Of a DNA stretch of 51,039 nucleotides, positions 1-7,422 are shown piece by piece. A program made the position numbers and the translations under genes. Every line of letters begins with the position of its first letter. The first letter of the stretch is position 1. Source of the DNA: Coleofasciculus sp. FACHB-T130 (lineage in GTDB: Bacteria > Cyanobacteriota > Cyanobacteriia > Cyanobacteriales > FACHB-T130); assembly GCF_014695375.1 (NCBI RefSeq), contig NZ_JACJOG010000008.1:1-51039 (forward strand), read 5' to 3'. The notes below the pieces were generated by a model, which did no database searches, was not told the DNA's origin, and worked only from the letters and a program-made list of their open reading frames with translations.

Positions 1-141
1 AACTTAATTGAAATCTTATGGAAGTTTATGAAATATGAATGGATAGAGATAGAGGCTTATCGGGACTGGAAAAGTTTAGTAAAGTATGTCAAAAATGTGC
101 TAAAAAAAGTCGGAACCGAATATGTAATTAATTTTGCTTAA
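1..141 (+). CDS. IS630-type transposase, C-terminal end only (gene enters from the left edge)
   Basis: The frame is open from base 1 to the TAA at 139-141, giving 46 residues. They begin NLIEILWKFMKYEW, which resembles the C-terminal NLIE-LWKF block of IS630-family DDE transposases. The start and most of the catalytic core lie outside the window. The stop codon falls inside a 14-bp sequence whose reverse complement recurs at 50923-50936, so the right terminal repeat of the element appears to overlap the end of the gene. The copy could be intact or broken upstream; that cannot be seen here. Confidence 0.7.
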   Translation, partial: NLIEILWKFMKYEWIEIEAYRDWKSLVKYVKNVLKKVGTEYVINFA

Positions 142-152
142 GCACTTATCTA
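139..152. repeat. Right terminal inverted repeat of the IS630-type element
   Basis: TAAGCACTTATCTA at 139-152 is the exact reverse complement of TAGATAAGTGCTTA at 50923-50936. The first lies just after a transposase C-terminus and the second just before a transposase start, as expected for the two ends of one IS family. It begins and ends in TA, which fits the TA target preference of IS630/Tc1-like elements. Confidence 0.6.
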
Positions 153-184
153 CAGTGAAATAAAGGTTAGTTGGAGAGTAAAAG

Positions 185-904
185 TTGACAGAGTTTACCT
201 ACAGTCCGCCGGAATCGCCAGCTTTTCTCCATACGCTTAGGAGCTACCTGCGAGCGATAAAAAAAGATGACATTGACACTCTACTTATCAATTCGACTTA
301 CGAAGTTGTTTCATCTGGTTCGTTTTCTCACGTTCGGTGGGACTCTTACGATGCTACTGTAAGATTTTGCGTACCCGTTGCACACCTACCCAAATTCACA
401 GAGAGTGTGAAAAAAGAGTTACTGGCTGCTGTCTATACTGTATTTCCAAAAGAAGTTGGTTATGAAATAAATGACTTAGAAATATCGCCTATTATCGAAG
501 CTCCACCAGATGATGGAAAGCTATTATCAAATTCTGCATCGCTTGTCTCTAGTGGAACTATTGAGCATGACGGCTTAAGGTTTCGCTCTCGCTCTGAAGT
601 GAAAGTTTACAATGAACTAAAGAGGCGAAATGTACTGTTTTTCTCCAATGCAACCGCTGTATTAGGTGGAAAAGATGTGAAAAGAGAGCCAGATTTCTTA
701 GTCTGTCAAGATGGAAAGTGGGGAATTCTGGAGGTTATGGGAGATCAGTATCATCCAAGCGCTACTGCAATGCGAGACCACGACCGAGCAAGGTTATTCA
801 AAGACTATGGATTGTATTTCATTGAATTCTACGATGCTAAAGAATGTTACAACAGTCCTGCTCAGGTTGTTGATGAATTTCTAAAGCATCTGTCAAGATC
901 ATAG
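185..904 (+). CDS. Hypothetical protein with a possible PD-(D/E)XK-like C-terminal domain
   Basis: This 239-residue protein starts at TTG 185, supported by GGAGAG at 173-178 six bases upstream; no good ATG lies nearby. I do not recognise the N-terminal half. The C-terminal half carries a pattern reminiscent of a PD-(D/E)XK nuclease fold: E138 in a helix (RSRSEVKVYNEL), D170 in REPDFLV, then E183 in GILEVMG. The lysine usually found two residues after the acidic residue is replaced by M185, so activity is doubtful. The domain guess is inference. It sits between an IS630 end and toxin-antitoxin genes, in a defence-like neighbourhood, but is not visibly in an operon with them. Confidence 0.6.
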   Translation: MTEFTYSPPESPAFLHTLRSYLRAIKKDDIDTLLINSTYEVVSSGSFSHVRWDSYDATVRFCVPVAHLPKFTESVKKELLAAVYTVFPKEVGYEINDLEISPIIEAPPDDGKLLSNSASLVSSGTIEHDGLRFRSRSEVKVYNELKRRNVLFFSNATAVLGGKDVKREPDFLVCQDGKWGILEVMGDQYHPSATAMRDHDRARLFKDYGLYFIEFYDAKECYNSPAQVVDEFLKHLSRS

Positions 905-1163
905 GAAATCTGAGCAGATAACACCTTGTTGTAGTGGACACAGAGGCGTGTCCCGCTGAGCACACTCCCAAAAACTAGGCAAGAATTTGATTAACTCCCG
1001 TCCAAGTATTTGGGTCAGGAAGCAAAGTGAGATCGCCAGCAAGAACGAATAAAGCGATCGCTCCTGTAAATTGGTTTTGTTTGCACGTAGGCGAAGCCTG
1101 TGAGCACCAATGATTGGGCTATTCTAGAAGTAGAGTTAGCAAAAGTTGTCGATTAGAGGAGCT
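905..1163. other. Intergenic stretch with a hairpin and a possible C-terminal gene scrap
   Basis: GGACAC (936-941) and GTGTCC (948-953) form a 6-bp stem with a 6-base loop just after the upstream stop. No T-run follows, so a terminator role is weak. On the minus strand, about 33 codons ending in a stop at 975-977 read GDLTLLPDPNTWTGVNQILA at their C-terminus and look like the tail of a lost gene. I cannot name it. A HIP1 octamer lies near 1054. Confidence 0.35.
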
Positions 1164-1400
1164 ATGACAACCGCTACACCAACAACTAATTCACCTCTTG
1201 TCCCAAAAAGGCTGCTTTTTTTGGAGTCAATCTGCTGGCAAACAGGAGATGTCTATCGGTTTACTCCGGAGCAAATGCTGAGTCGCTATGAGCGGGGTTG
1301 GAAATATCGCCAGCTATTTAGCAATCTTGAAGACGAAGAACTAAGTTTCCTCAAAGAACTTGCAAAACGCTATAATTCCTGGCTACAAGCCTGTTTATGA
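1164..1400 (+). CDS. Small protein upstream of AbiEii-like toxin (putative antitoxin partner)
   Basis: ATG 1164 gives 78 residues and follows an AGAGGAG element at 1155-1161; an in-frame TTG at 1146 is less likely. Its stop overlaps the start of the next gene by 4 bases (ATGA at 1397-1400), so the two are probably translationally coupled. The C-terminal half looks helical (EQMLSRYERGWKYRQLF, then FLKELAKRYNSWL). I see no DNA-binding motif and it is far smaller than the winged-helix AbiEi antitoxins. The position argues for a role as the toxin's partner; this is inference. Confidence 0.7.
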   Translation: MTTATPTTNSPLVPKRLLFLESICWQTGDVYRFTPEQMLSRYERGWKYRQLFSNLEDEELSFLKELAKRYNSWLQACL

Positions 1401-2143
1401 CCTTCAGGTTTGATCACCATCATAAAATTCTCACGATTCTTGAAAGTTTAGATGCTGAGGTACTTAGGAAGGGTTCTGCTTACTTCGGTGGTGGAACCCT
1501 TCTTGCACTTGATTTTGAAGAATACCGCTGGAGTAAGGACGTTGATTTTATCTCTCCTGTTGGTGAATCAGGCTACAAATACCTCCGCACAGTCATATTT
1601 GATGGTGGATATGAAGCATTGTTTCGCGATCTGAGTAGAATCCAAGTTGGACGTGGCACCACTGACCAGTATGGAATTCGGATGATGGTTATTGTTGATA
1701 ATATCCCCATCAAGGCTGAAATTATCGCTGAAGCTCGTTTTCAACTAGATCCGCCAAGATATCCAAAGTGGTCATCTGTCGCCTGCTTAAGCCTCAATGA
1801 CTGTTTCACATCCAAGCTGCTTTCAAATTGCGATCGCTACATGGACGACAGCGTTGAGGCAAGAGATTTAATCGATTTAGCAATTCTTAGGCTGCAATCT
1901 TCAATTCCTCAGGAATCAATTGAGAAAGCTGAGAAAGCGTATGAAGTTATACGTCCTTTAAAACTTGCGATCGCACGCTTTCAGGAAAGACCAGATTACA
2001 GGCAGGAATGCTTTCTCAATCTGCAAGTTGATAAAGTTCAGATACCCAAAATTATTGACGGTGTTGATTTCCTAGCTACCGATTTAGGCTTGGCTATTAC
2101 CGAGAGACATTTTAAGGAGCAGCATGATATTTTTACTGATTGA
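1397..2143 (+). CDS. AbiEii/AbiGii-type nucleotidyltransferase toxin
   Basis: This 248-residue protein has the features of the AbiEii nucleotidyltransferase family (type IV toxin-antitoxin systems): GGGT at residues 31-34, then the metal-binding pair in SKDVDF (D48, D50), a lysine-bearing helix (FTSKLLSN) and the acidic ARDLIDLAIL motif further on. Characterised relatives transfer nucleotides to RNA, including tRNA acceptor stems, and arrest growth during phage infection. The start overlaps the small upstream gene by 4 bases. All key residues I can recognise are present, so it looks intact. It could alternatively be a housekeeping nucleotidyltransferase, but the paired arrangement favours toxin-antitoxin. 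Confidence 0.82.
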   Translation: MTFRFDHHHKILTILESLDAEVLRKGSAYFGGGTLLALDFEEYRWSKDVDFISPVGESGYKYLRTVIFDGGYEALFRDLSRIQVGRGTTDQYGIRMMVIVDNIPIKAEIIAEARFQLDPPRYPKWSSVACLSLNDCFTSKLLSNCDRYMDDSVEARDLIDLAILRLQSSIPQESIEKAEKAYEVIRPLKLAIARFQERPDYRQECFLNLQVDKVQIPKIIDGVDFLATDLGLAITERHFKEQHDIFTD

Positions 2144-2197
2144 GAAACACAAGAGGGATTAAGGGAAAAGCCATAACCATGCAAAAGTGGTGACACT

Positions 2198-2437
2198 ATG
2201 CTAACGGTAACGATTGAGGAAATTCAGCGAGATATTGCAACTTACGTTCACCAAGTCGAAGCAGGTGAGACTCTTATTGTCATGGAAGCAGGAAAGCCAG
2301 TTGCTGAAATTAGACCGATTTCGCCAACCGTTAAGCAACTTCGACCTTTTGCTTTGTGTGCTGGAGAGTTCACCGTACCAGATGATTTTGACACTCCTTT
2401 ACCAAAAGACATTCTGACTGCATTTGAGGGTACATGA
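2198..2437 (+). CDS. Phd/YefM-type antitoxin
   Basis: The 79-residue protein has the classic layout of a Phd/YefM antitoxin: an N-terminal domain (MLTVTIEEIQRDIATYVHQV) followed by GETLIVMEAGKPVAEIRP, and a flexible C-terminal tail that in this family wraps the toxin. ATG 2198 is the start. Its stop overlaps the ATG of the following PIN-domain toxin gene by 4 bases, the usual coupled arrangement. That toxin is broken here, so the antitoxin is probably an orphan that may still repress its promoter or neutralise a related toxin. Confidence 0.85.
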   Translation: MLTVTIEEIQRDIATYVHQVEAGETLIVMEAGKPVAEIRPISPTVKQLRPFALCAGEFTVPDDFDTPLPKDILTAFEGT

Positions 2438-2815
2438 AACTACTGTTTGATACCCATGTGTTTCTTTTGTTCATCAGTGGCGATTGTCGATTATCAAATG
2501 ACCGCAAGGCAGTATCTGCGATCCAGACAATGAGGTATATCTGAGTGTTGTCTCAGTGTGGGAAGCAATTATCAAGTATTAATTAGGCAAGCTACCACTG
2601 CCAGAGTCTCCCGGAACTTATCTACCCGAATAGCGCGATCGCATAGCGTGCTGTAAGCATTCGCCATCTCATCGCCAGTCTTCATCCAGAGAAAAATAGT
2701 GTTGCTCAACTTGCAAAACTAACCCAAAGTTTTTTTAAGATTTCAAGTAGTGATTGCTATTCTGCATCTATCGCGGGGAATAATAGTATTTAAGTAGATG
2801 ACGCTATGTTTTTCT
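2434..2815 (+). pseudogene. Broken VapC-like PIN-domain toxin
   Basis: The gene starts at ATG 2434 with MKLLFDTHVFLLFISGD, a typical PIN-domain opening containing the first catalytic Asp, and keeps frame to a TGA near 2542. After a frameshift, recognisable pieces follow: YLSVVSVWEAIIKY, then an in-frame stop and LGKLPLPESPGTYLPE, then SVAQLAKL, then a VDDAM-like end near 2808. Total length matches a roughly 127-residue VapC. With at least one frameshift and several stops, no active ribonuclease can be made. The upstream antitoxin is intact. Confidence 0.75.
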
Positions 2816-3175
2816 TTAGGCAATGAGGAATCAGTTTTAGTAGCAGCGATGAAACTTCGAGAAGCTAGGTCACTAAGGCTTGTGGATATGGAAATGACGA
2901 TTGGACGATAGTGGTTAATAATTCAACCGTTGAGGGTGAGTGAAGATTTTACAGCTTCATTCTTTGCCTGCTGATTAAGCAGCTCGGTCACAGTTTCATC
3001 TGAAAGTTCAGGAGATTCCATAAGCGCGAAGCGTGAAAATTACTGAACTCTTGAACACCTTGTTAAGCAGTAATTATACGGAAGGTTTGGGGAGCAGCAA
3101 ACTAGCTTCCTGAAACACTTTGCTCTTGAAAGCTAGATTTTACTTCAACTCTAACGCCCTGAATTGGAGCAGAAC
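2816..3175. other. Intergenic region with one unsupported small minus-strand ORF
   Basis: About 360 bases without a recognised gene. A minus-strand frame from ATG 3021 to a stop at 2923 encodes 32 residues beginning MESPELSDETVTELLNQQ. It has no visible homology and may be chance. The end of the stretch must hold the promoter of the PhyH/GH43 pair, but I see no clear -35/-10 boxes. Confidence 0.3.
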
Positions 3176-3982
3176 ATGATTCAAACTACAGATACAGCTA
3201 AGTTTTCGACGACTGACCTAAATCGCTTTGCTGAAGAACTCAATCGAGATGGAATTTGTGTGATTCGGGGTCTGTTTGACAGAAGATTAATCGAAGAGTG
3301 GGGAGACGCTTTTAATGAATTATTCCAAAAGCGCCAAAATCAACCGGGTGGTCTGGCACCTCGCGAACAAGCCCGCTTCTATCTAACCTTCCCCTGGGTT
3401 GCTCCCTTTGCCAATGTAGATGTGTTTGCGAATCCAGTCATTTTGGGGATTCTCAATCGCGTATTCTACCAAGAATATAAGATGGTGCAATTGGGGGCTG
3501 ATATTCCAGTACAGGGTTCGGATTACCAAGAAATTCACCGGGACTTTCGCCCACTTTTCTCAGATCAGATAGTAACGCCACTCTATGCGCTGGCGGTTAA
3601 CTTTCCGCTGGTAGAAGTAACGGCGGACAATGGGCCGTTTCAAATGGCGCGGGGGACTCATGTCTTACCTCGTGAGGAAGGGTTAGTGAAAGTGGCTGCT
3701 GGCGAAATTCCGATGGAATCCTTTTATATGCAGCCGGGTGATGTGATGATTCGGTCGCCGCTGGCGCTGCATCGAGGCTCACCCAACCGGACAAACACAC
3801 CGAGACCGATGGTTGTGATGGGCTATGTGATGCATTGGCTGCATACCGCGAAAGTGGACTTGACTGTGCAACGAGACTATTATGAAAGTCTGCCAGAGGA
3901 AATAAGGGAATTACTGCGGTGCCAGGTGGTGGAGCAGTTGCCAGAGAACAAAGTTGAAACCTACGTGAATTTCAAGTATTAG
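3176..3982 (+). CDS. Phytanoyl-CoA dioxygenase (PhyH) family Fe(II)/2-oxoglutarate oxygenase
   Basis: From ATG 3176 (GGAG at 3166-3169; an in-frame TTG at 3164 overlaps that site and is rejected) the protein has 268 residues. It shows the PhyH iron triad: H121 and D123 in EIHRDF and the distal H199 in LALHRGSP, followed by R210, which would hold the 2-oxoglutarate carboxylate. The NGPFQMARGTH stretch is also typical. Members hydroxylate small molecules; the substrate cannot be predicted. A glycoside hydrolase starts 8 bases after the stop, so the two are probably co-transcribed and may act on a related natural product or glycan. Confidence 0.85.
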   Translation: MIQTTDTAKFSTTDLNRFAEELNRDGICVIRGLFDRRLIEEWGDAFNELFQKRQNQPGGLAPREQARFYLTFPWVAPFANVDVFANPVILGILNRVFYQEYKMVQLGADIPVQGSDYQEIHRDFRPLFSDQIVTPLYALAVNFPLVEVTADNGPFQMARGTHVLPREEGLVKVAAGEIPMESFYMQPGDVMIRSPLALHRGSPNRTNTPRPMVVMGYVMHWLHTAKVDLTVQRDYYESLPEEIRELLRCQVVEQLPENKVETYVNFKY

Positions 3983-3989
3983 GACGATA

Positions 3990-5009
3990 ATGTCTCAATT
4001 TGAGCCGACGCCTGAAGAATTCCCTAGCAAGCGCACCTATACCAATCCGGTGTACAACGGCTATTTTGCCGATCCGTTTGTTTGGGAACACGAGGGAGTA
4101 TATTACGCAATCGGCACGGGTGCAGCAGAAGCAGAGGGAGAGGTGGACGAAATCGGCAAACAGCGCGTCTTTCCCCTCTTGCGTTCTGAGGACTTTGTAA
4201 GCTGGGAGTTTGCGGGTAATGCACTGCTGCGCCCAGACGCTGCTTTGGGAGATAACTATTGGGCACCCGAAGTTGCTTATTGCGATCGCAAGTTCTATCT
4301 CTACTACTCCGTAGGACACGAAGACAAGCGGCATCAGTTACGGGTTGCAACGAGCGATCGCCCGTTGGGACCTTATCAAGACATCGGTGAACCCCTCATA
4401 GACCCTGAATCGTGTTCTTTCGCCATCGATCCTCATGCCTTTCGGGATGACGATGGGCAATGGTATCTGTTCTACGCCCGCGATTTCTTGGATACAGAAG
4501 GCGGAGTAAGGGCTGGAACGGCGCTGATGGTAGACCGATTGATAGGGATGACAAAACTGGCTGGAGAGGGGAAAGTTGTTTTACGCGCCCGCTCTGACTG
4601 GCAGCGGTTTCTGGCAAACCGTTTGATGTACGGCGATCGCTATGATTGGCATACCTTAGAAGGTCCCAGTGTCCGCAAACATGGCGATCTCTACTACTGC
4701 TTTTACAGTGGTGGGTGCTGGGAAACGGAAAACTACGGTGTCGATTATGGTGTTGCAGATAGCGTCATGGGTCCCTACTCCGATGAAGGGAATGAAGCGG
4801 GTCCCCGCGTATTGAAAACTGTTGTCGATCGGGTTCTCGGTCCCGGTCATAACTCGATCGTTGTCGGTCCCGATGGTAAAACTGATTACATCGCTTACCA
4901 TGCTTGGGACACGGGCAGGTCAGCGCGGCGAATGTGCTTAGATAAATTGATTTGGACGGCGGATGGCCCGCGCTGTGAGGGTCCCACCTGGACATCGCAG
5001 ACTATCTAA
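3990..5009 (+). CDS. Glycoside hydrolase family 43 protein
   Basis: The 339-residue protein has the five-bladed beta-propeller signatures of GH43: NPVYNGYFADPFV with the general base D28, the pKa-modulating D147 in FAIDPHAF, and the acid E224 in TLEGPSV. Known members are arabinofuranosidases, xylosidases and arabinanases acting on plant or microbial glycans. No signal peptide is visible, so the enzyme is probably cytoplasmic, which suits oligosaccharides or glycosylated metabolites rather than polymers. It starts 8 bases after the PhyH stop. Exact specificity is unknown. Confidence 0.85.
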   Translation: MSQFEPTPEEFPSKRTYTNPVYNGYFADPFVWEHEGVYYAIGTGAAEAEGEVDEIGKQRVFPLLRSEDFVSWEFAGNALLRPDAALGDNYWAPEVAYCDRKFYLYYSVGHEDKRHQLRVATSDRPLGPYQDIGEPLIDPESCSFAIDPHAFRDDDGQWYLFYARDFLDTEGGVRAGTALMVDRLIGMTKLAGEGKVVLRARSDWQRFLANRLMYGDRYDWHTLEGPSVRKHGDLYYCFYSGGCWETENYGVDYGVADSVMGPYSDEGNEAGPRVLKTVVDRVLGPGHNSIVVGPDGKTDYIAYHAWDTGRSARRMCLDKLIWTADGPRCEGPTWTSQTI

Positions 5010-5215
5010 CAGCGAATAGCGATCGCGCTTGCCGAAACCGTAGCAATTCGAGCGACTTACGTCCGACTGCCGGCGGCAAGATGTCAAGTGCGATCGCTAT
5101 TGAGGAGTGTCATGTATACGGGCAATTCTCTGGAAAGATTTTTAGCCTAGAATCCAGGTTACAGAAATTGGCGACCGTCCTTCTTTTCACCAAAATCAGC
5201 GAAGAACCTTAGCCA

Positions 5216-6322
5216 CTATGCCACCTGATCGGGAACTTTGGGTAACTTGATGATAAAGCTTGTTCCCTTGCCTTCAGCGCTTTCAACTTCAATCGTCCCT
5301 TCATGTGCTTCAGTAATACTCTTTACCAAAAATAATCCTAGTCCCCATCCCGTTTGCTCCTCAGCAGAGATAGTTCGACGAAATTGTTGAAATAGGATTG
5401 ATTGAGCGTCTAGGCTAATCGGATCGCCTTCATTATGGATAGTAAGGCTGATCTGCGTTTCAGTTTGCTGAAGCGTGAGTGTAATCGGCGTGCCAGACGC
5501 CCCATATTTCACAGCGTTAACTGCTAAGTTTTCAATCACCCGCCGTATTTCTTTACGGCTGCAATAACTCCTGATATCAGAATCACAAACCACAACAAAC
5601 CGATCTCCATAAGCGAAGCTCAAATCCTCTACTACCTCTTGAACTAGCACCTCTAAATCGCATTCTTCAAATTCAATCTTTAAACTCTGCCCTGTCCGCA
5701 GCCGACTTGCATCAAGCAGATTTTGAATCATCGAATCCAGCCGATTGATTGCATTGAGCATCCTCGCGGCTATATCCACGTGGCTATCTCCTCGTTCCAC
5801 CCGACGCAGAGTCAGTTGAGTTCCCATTTTTACAACATTAAGGGGGCCTCTGAGGTCGTGAGTTAGCGTCACCATAAATAGCTCTTGAATATCTCGCAGC
5901 GTCTCGGAGAATTGAGTGGCAGCGTCATTAACGGCTTGCTCGATGGAGTCGATAATGATGTCTCGTTCCCTCACGTCTAAAGGTGCTTCTTCCTCTAAAA
6001 CTTGAAAGATGACTTGACGAAGGATGTGGTACTCGAAAATGAGTTGAGTCATGGAGTAGTCGGCATAACCGGCCCGCTCATGCCCATGCTTCTTGCCAAT
6101 CCGAGTGCTTTCTACCTTGTCGGCTGCGATTCGGGCAGGTGTCCTGTCAATTCTGTTTGAGAGTTCATCTACCAGTTGGTTTAAGTACAGAGGTAGCGAA
6201 TTTCGTAAAACAAGAGACTCATGATGCATTGATGCTTTGACTTCATCACGCGCCCGCTCCTCCCACAGATGCATAATTCTTTCAGCATTTTGCTTAAGAC
6301 GGTCAGACGCTTGATTAGACAT
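5216..6322 (-). CDS. Soluble sensor histidine kinase with RsbRD-like N-terminus
   Basis: Read from ATG 6322 (the longer frame needs a TTG at 6367) this is a 368-residue protein without membrane segments. The first about 130 residues resemble the helical N-terminal domain of RsbT co-antagonist RsbRD (LKQNAERIMHLWEERARDEV). A HisKA domain follows with H155 in LTHDLRGPLN, then HATPase_c with the N box NLAVNAVKYG and the G2 box GWGLGLFLVKSI. All catalytic motifs are present. No response regulator lies nearby, so it is an orphan kinase with an unknown partner; the signal is presumably cytoplasmic. Confidence 0.85.
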   Translation of the reverse strand: MSNQASDRLKQNAERIMHLWEERARDEVKASMHHESLVLRNSLPLYLNQLVDELSNRIDRTPARIAADKVESTRIGKKHGHERAGYADYSMTQLIFEYHILRQVIFQVLEEEAPLDVRERDIIIDSIEQAVNDAATQFSETLRDIQELFMVTLTHDLRGPLNVVKMGTQLTLRRVERGDSHVDIAARMLNAINRLDSMIQNLLDASRLRTGQSLKIEFEECDLEVLVQEVVEDLSFAYGDRFVVVCDSDIRSYCSRKEIRRVIENLAVNAVKYGASGTPITLTLQQTETQISLTIHNEGDPISLDAQSILFQQFRRTISAEEQTGWGLGLFLVKSITEAHEGTIEVESAEGKGTSFIIKLPKVPDQVA

Positions 6323-7019
6323 CGTTCTTGATTCTCTGCATGCGTGCAGGTAAGGGAAAGTTTCCAAGATGTGGGTTTGATTGAGTTTGAGCAGGTTCGG
6401 GCAGCAAGCAACAGAAGTTGCAATGCCTCTGTATACCCCGTCAAGTAGCAGACAAGGTTAAATTACCAAAGATTGTAAGTAGTTTGGACAAGCAGCAGAA
6501 AGATATAATTGTAGCGAACTGCAAACCCAAACGCTTCAAACCGCTTTCCAATACAAAACTGAAACTACATTAAATTGCAAATAAAAGGTTAGTCTAAACC
6601 CCCATAGCTGCAAATCAAATCACATTATCTGTAAACCGACTGCAAACATAATTTTGAAACCACATTATCTACCAATAGCTTTGGGGTAAGCGAAAAAAAA
6701 CTGCTCAAGGATTATTTTTAACTACTACAGTCCGATTTATACCACTTCATTCGGGCATATATGTCTGGTCAACAAGTCCTTTTAATTCGGATACTTTTGG
6801 TAATATATTGTAAAAACTAGCGTTGGTCAATCAAACTGCTACTTGATGAAGAGGAACTTGATGCACAAAAGAAACCAGTAATGCAATTTTCTGATCGCTT
6901 TAGTGTGTATCTCTCTCAGAGTACAATTATGTCGGTTTCGTTTCCTGACGATGAGATTTAACCCCTCACTACATTAAACGGCTGGATGAAAGCGCTTGAC
7001 GTATCGGAGTTGACAATTC
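6323..7019. other. Long gene-poor region between the kinase and the bicarbonate genes
   Basis: The kinase promoter must lie at the left end. The middle is AT-rich with no gene. One plus-strand frame ending at the TAA 6959-6961 has a coding-like texture (LDEEELDAQKKPVMQFSDR, then SVYLSQSTIMSVSFPDDEI) but lacks a convincing start after its preceding stop near 6823. It may be a gene scrap; I cannot identify it. The whole interval to 7422 seems to be decayed sequence. Confidence 0.4.
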
Positions 7020-7214
7020 TTAATGGGTCTGGAGCGTTATGGGTATACGCGCGATCGCCCTAGCCCAAAAACAGATTCCTGAGTTCTGGCTGTCATCCCT
7101 ATAGCTAAGCCTAAACGTATCGAGAAATGGCATCAACGCCTCCATCTCCTGGGGAGGTACTGCCATTCTCACTACAATTCGCCCGTAATCGGCGCTGTTG
7201 TTGCAGTAGCGACT
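7020..7214 (-). pseudogene. Remnant of a threonine ammonia-lyase-like C-terminus
   Basis: Reading the minus strand from 7214 to the TAA at 7020-7022 gives 64 residues including NNSADYGRIVVRMAVPPQ, then FLDTFRLSYRDDSQNS. This resembles the end of short-type biosynthetic IlvA proteins (pattern G-ADYGR-V--QVPP, then FLDTLGY and a DE-NP end). The catalytic domain is absent and the final part is eroded, so it is a dead fragment. The match is from memory of the family and needs a search. Confidence 0.45.
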
Positions 7215-7268
7215 TCAGTTCTTGTCAAACCCATCTCCCGGCTGATTTCGGTAGTTAGAAAGGTTTTA

Positions 7269-7285
7269 TTTATACTTAGTATAAA
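7269..7285. promoter_or_regulatory. Palindrome with a LysR-type T-N11-A box upstream of sbtA
   Basis: TTTATACT, T, AGTATAAA form a perfect 8-bp dyad around one base. Its centre contains T-N11-A, the generic LysR-type binding pattern. Cyanobacterial carbon-uptake genes are controlled by LysR regulators (CmpR, CcmR/NdhR). The site lies about 140 bases before the sbtA start. Assignment to a specific regulator is inference. Confidence 0.4.
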
Positions 7286-7320
7286 AATTTCCTATATCTT
7301 TTTAGCGGCTCAATTGCCAT

Positions 7321-7360
7321 ACAGTGGTTCTACGCATCAGATGTTGCGTAGAACCACTGT
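7321..7360. promoter_or_regulatory. Perfect 16-bp hairpin before sbtA
   Basis: ACAGTGGTTCTACGCA (7321-7336) and its exact reverse complement (7345-7360) enclose an 8-base loop. It lies 62 bases before the sbtA ATG, between the LysR-like dyad and the gene. No T-run follows on the plus strand, so it is not a plain terminator. It could be a leader RNA structure, a regulator site or the relic of a small mobile repeat. Confidence 0.55.
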
Positions 7361-7422
7361 GTCACTTCAGTCATGATTAAAACCTTTTTCAAATTCTTGG
7401 TTATCCAGGATGGGGAGTAGAT

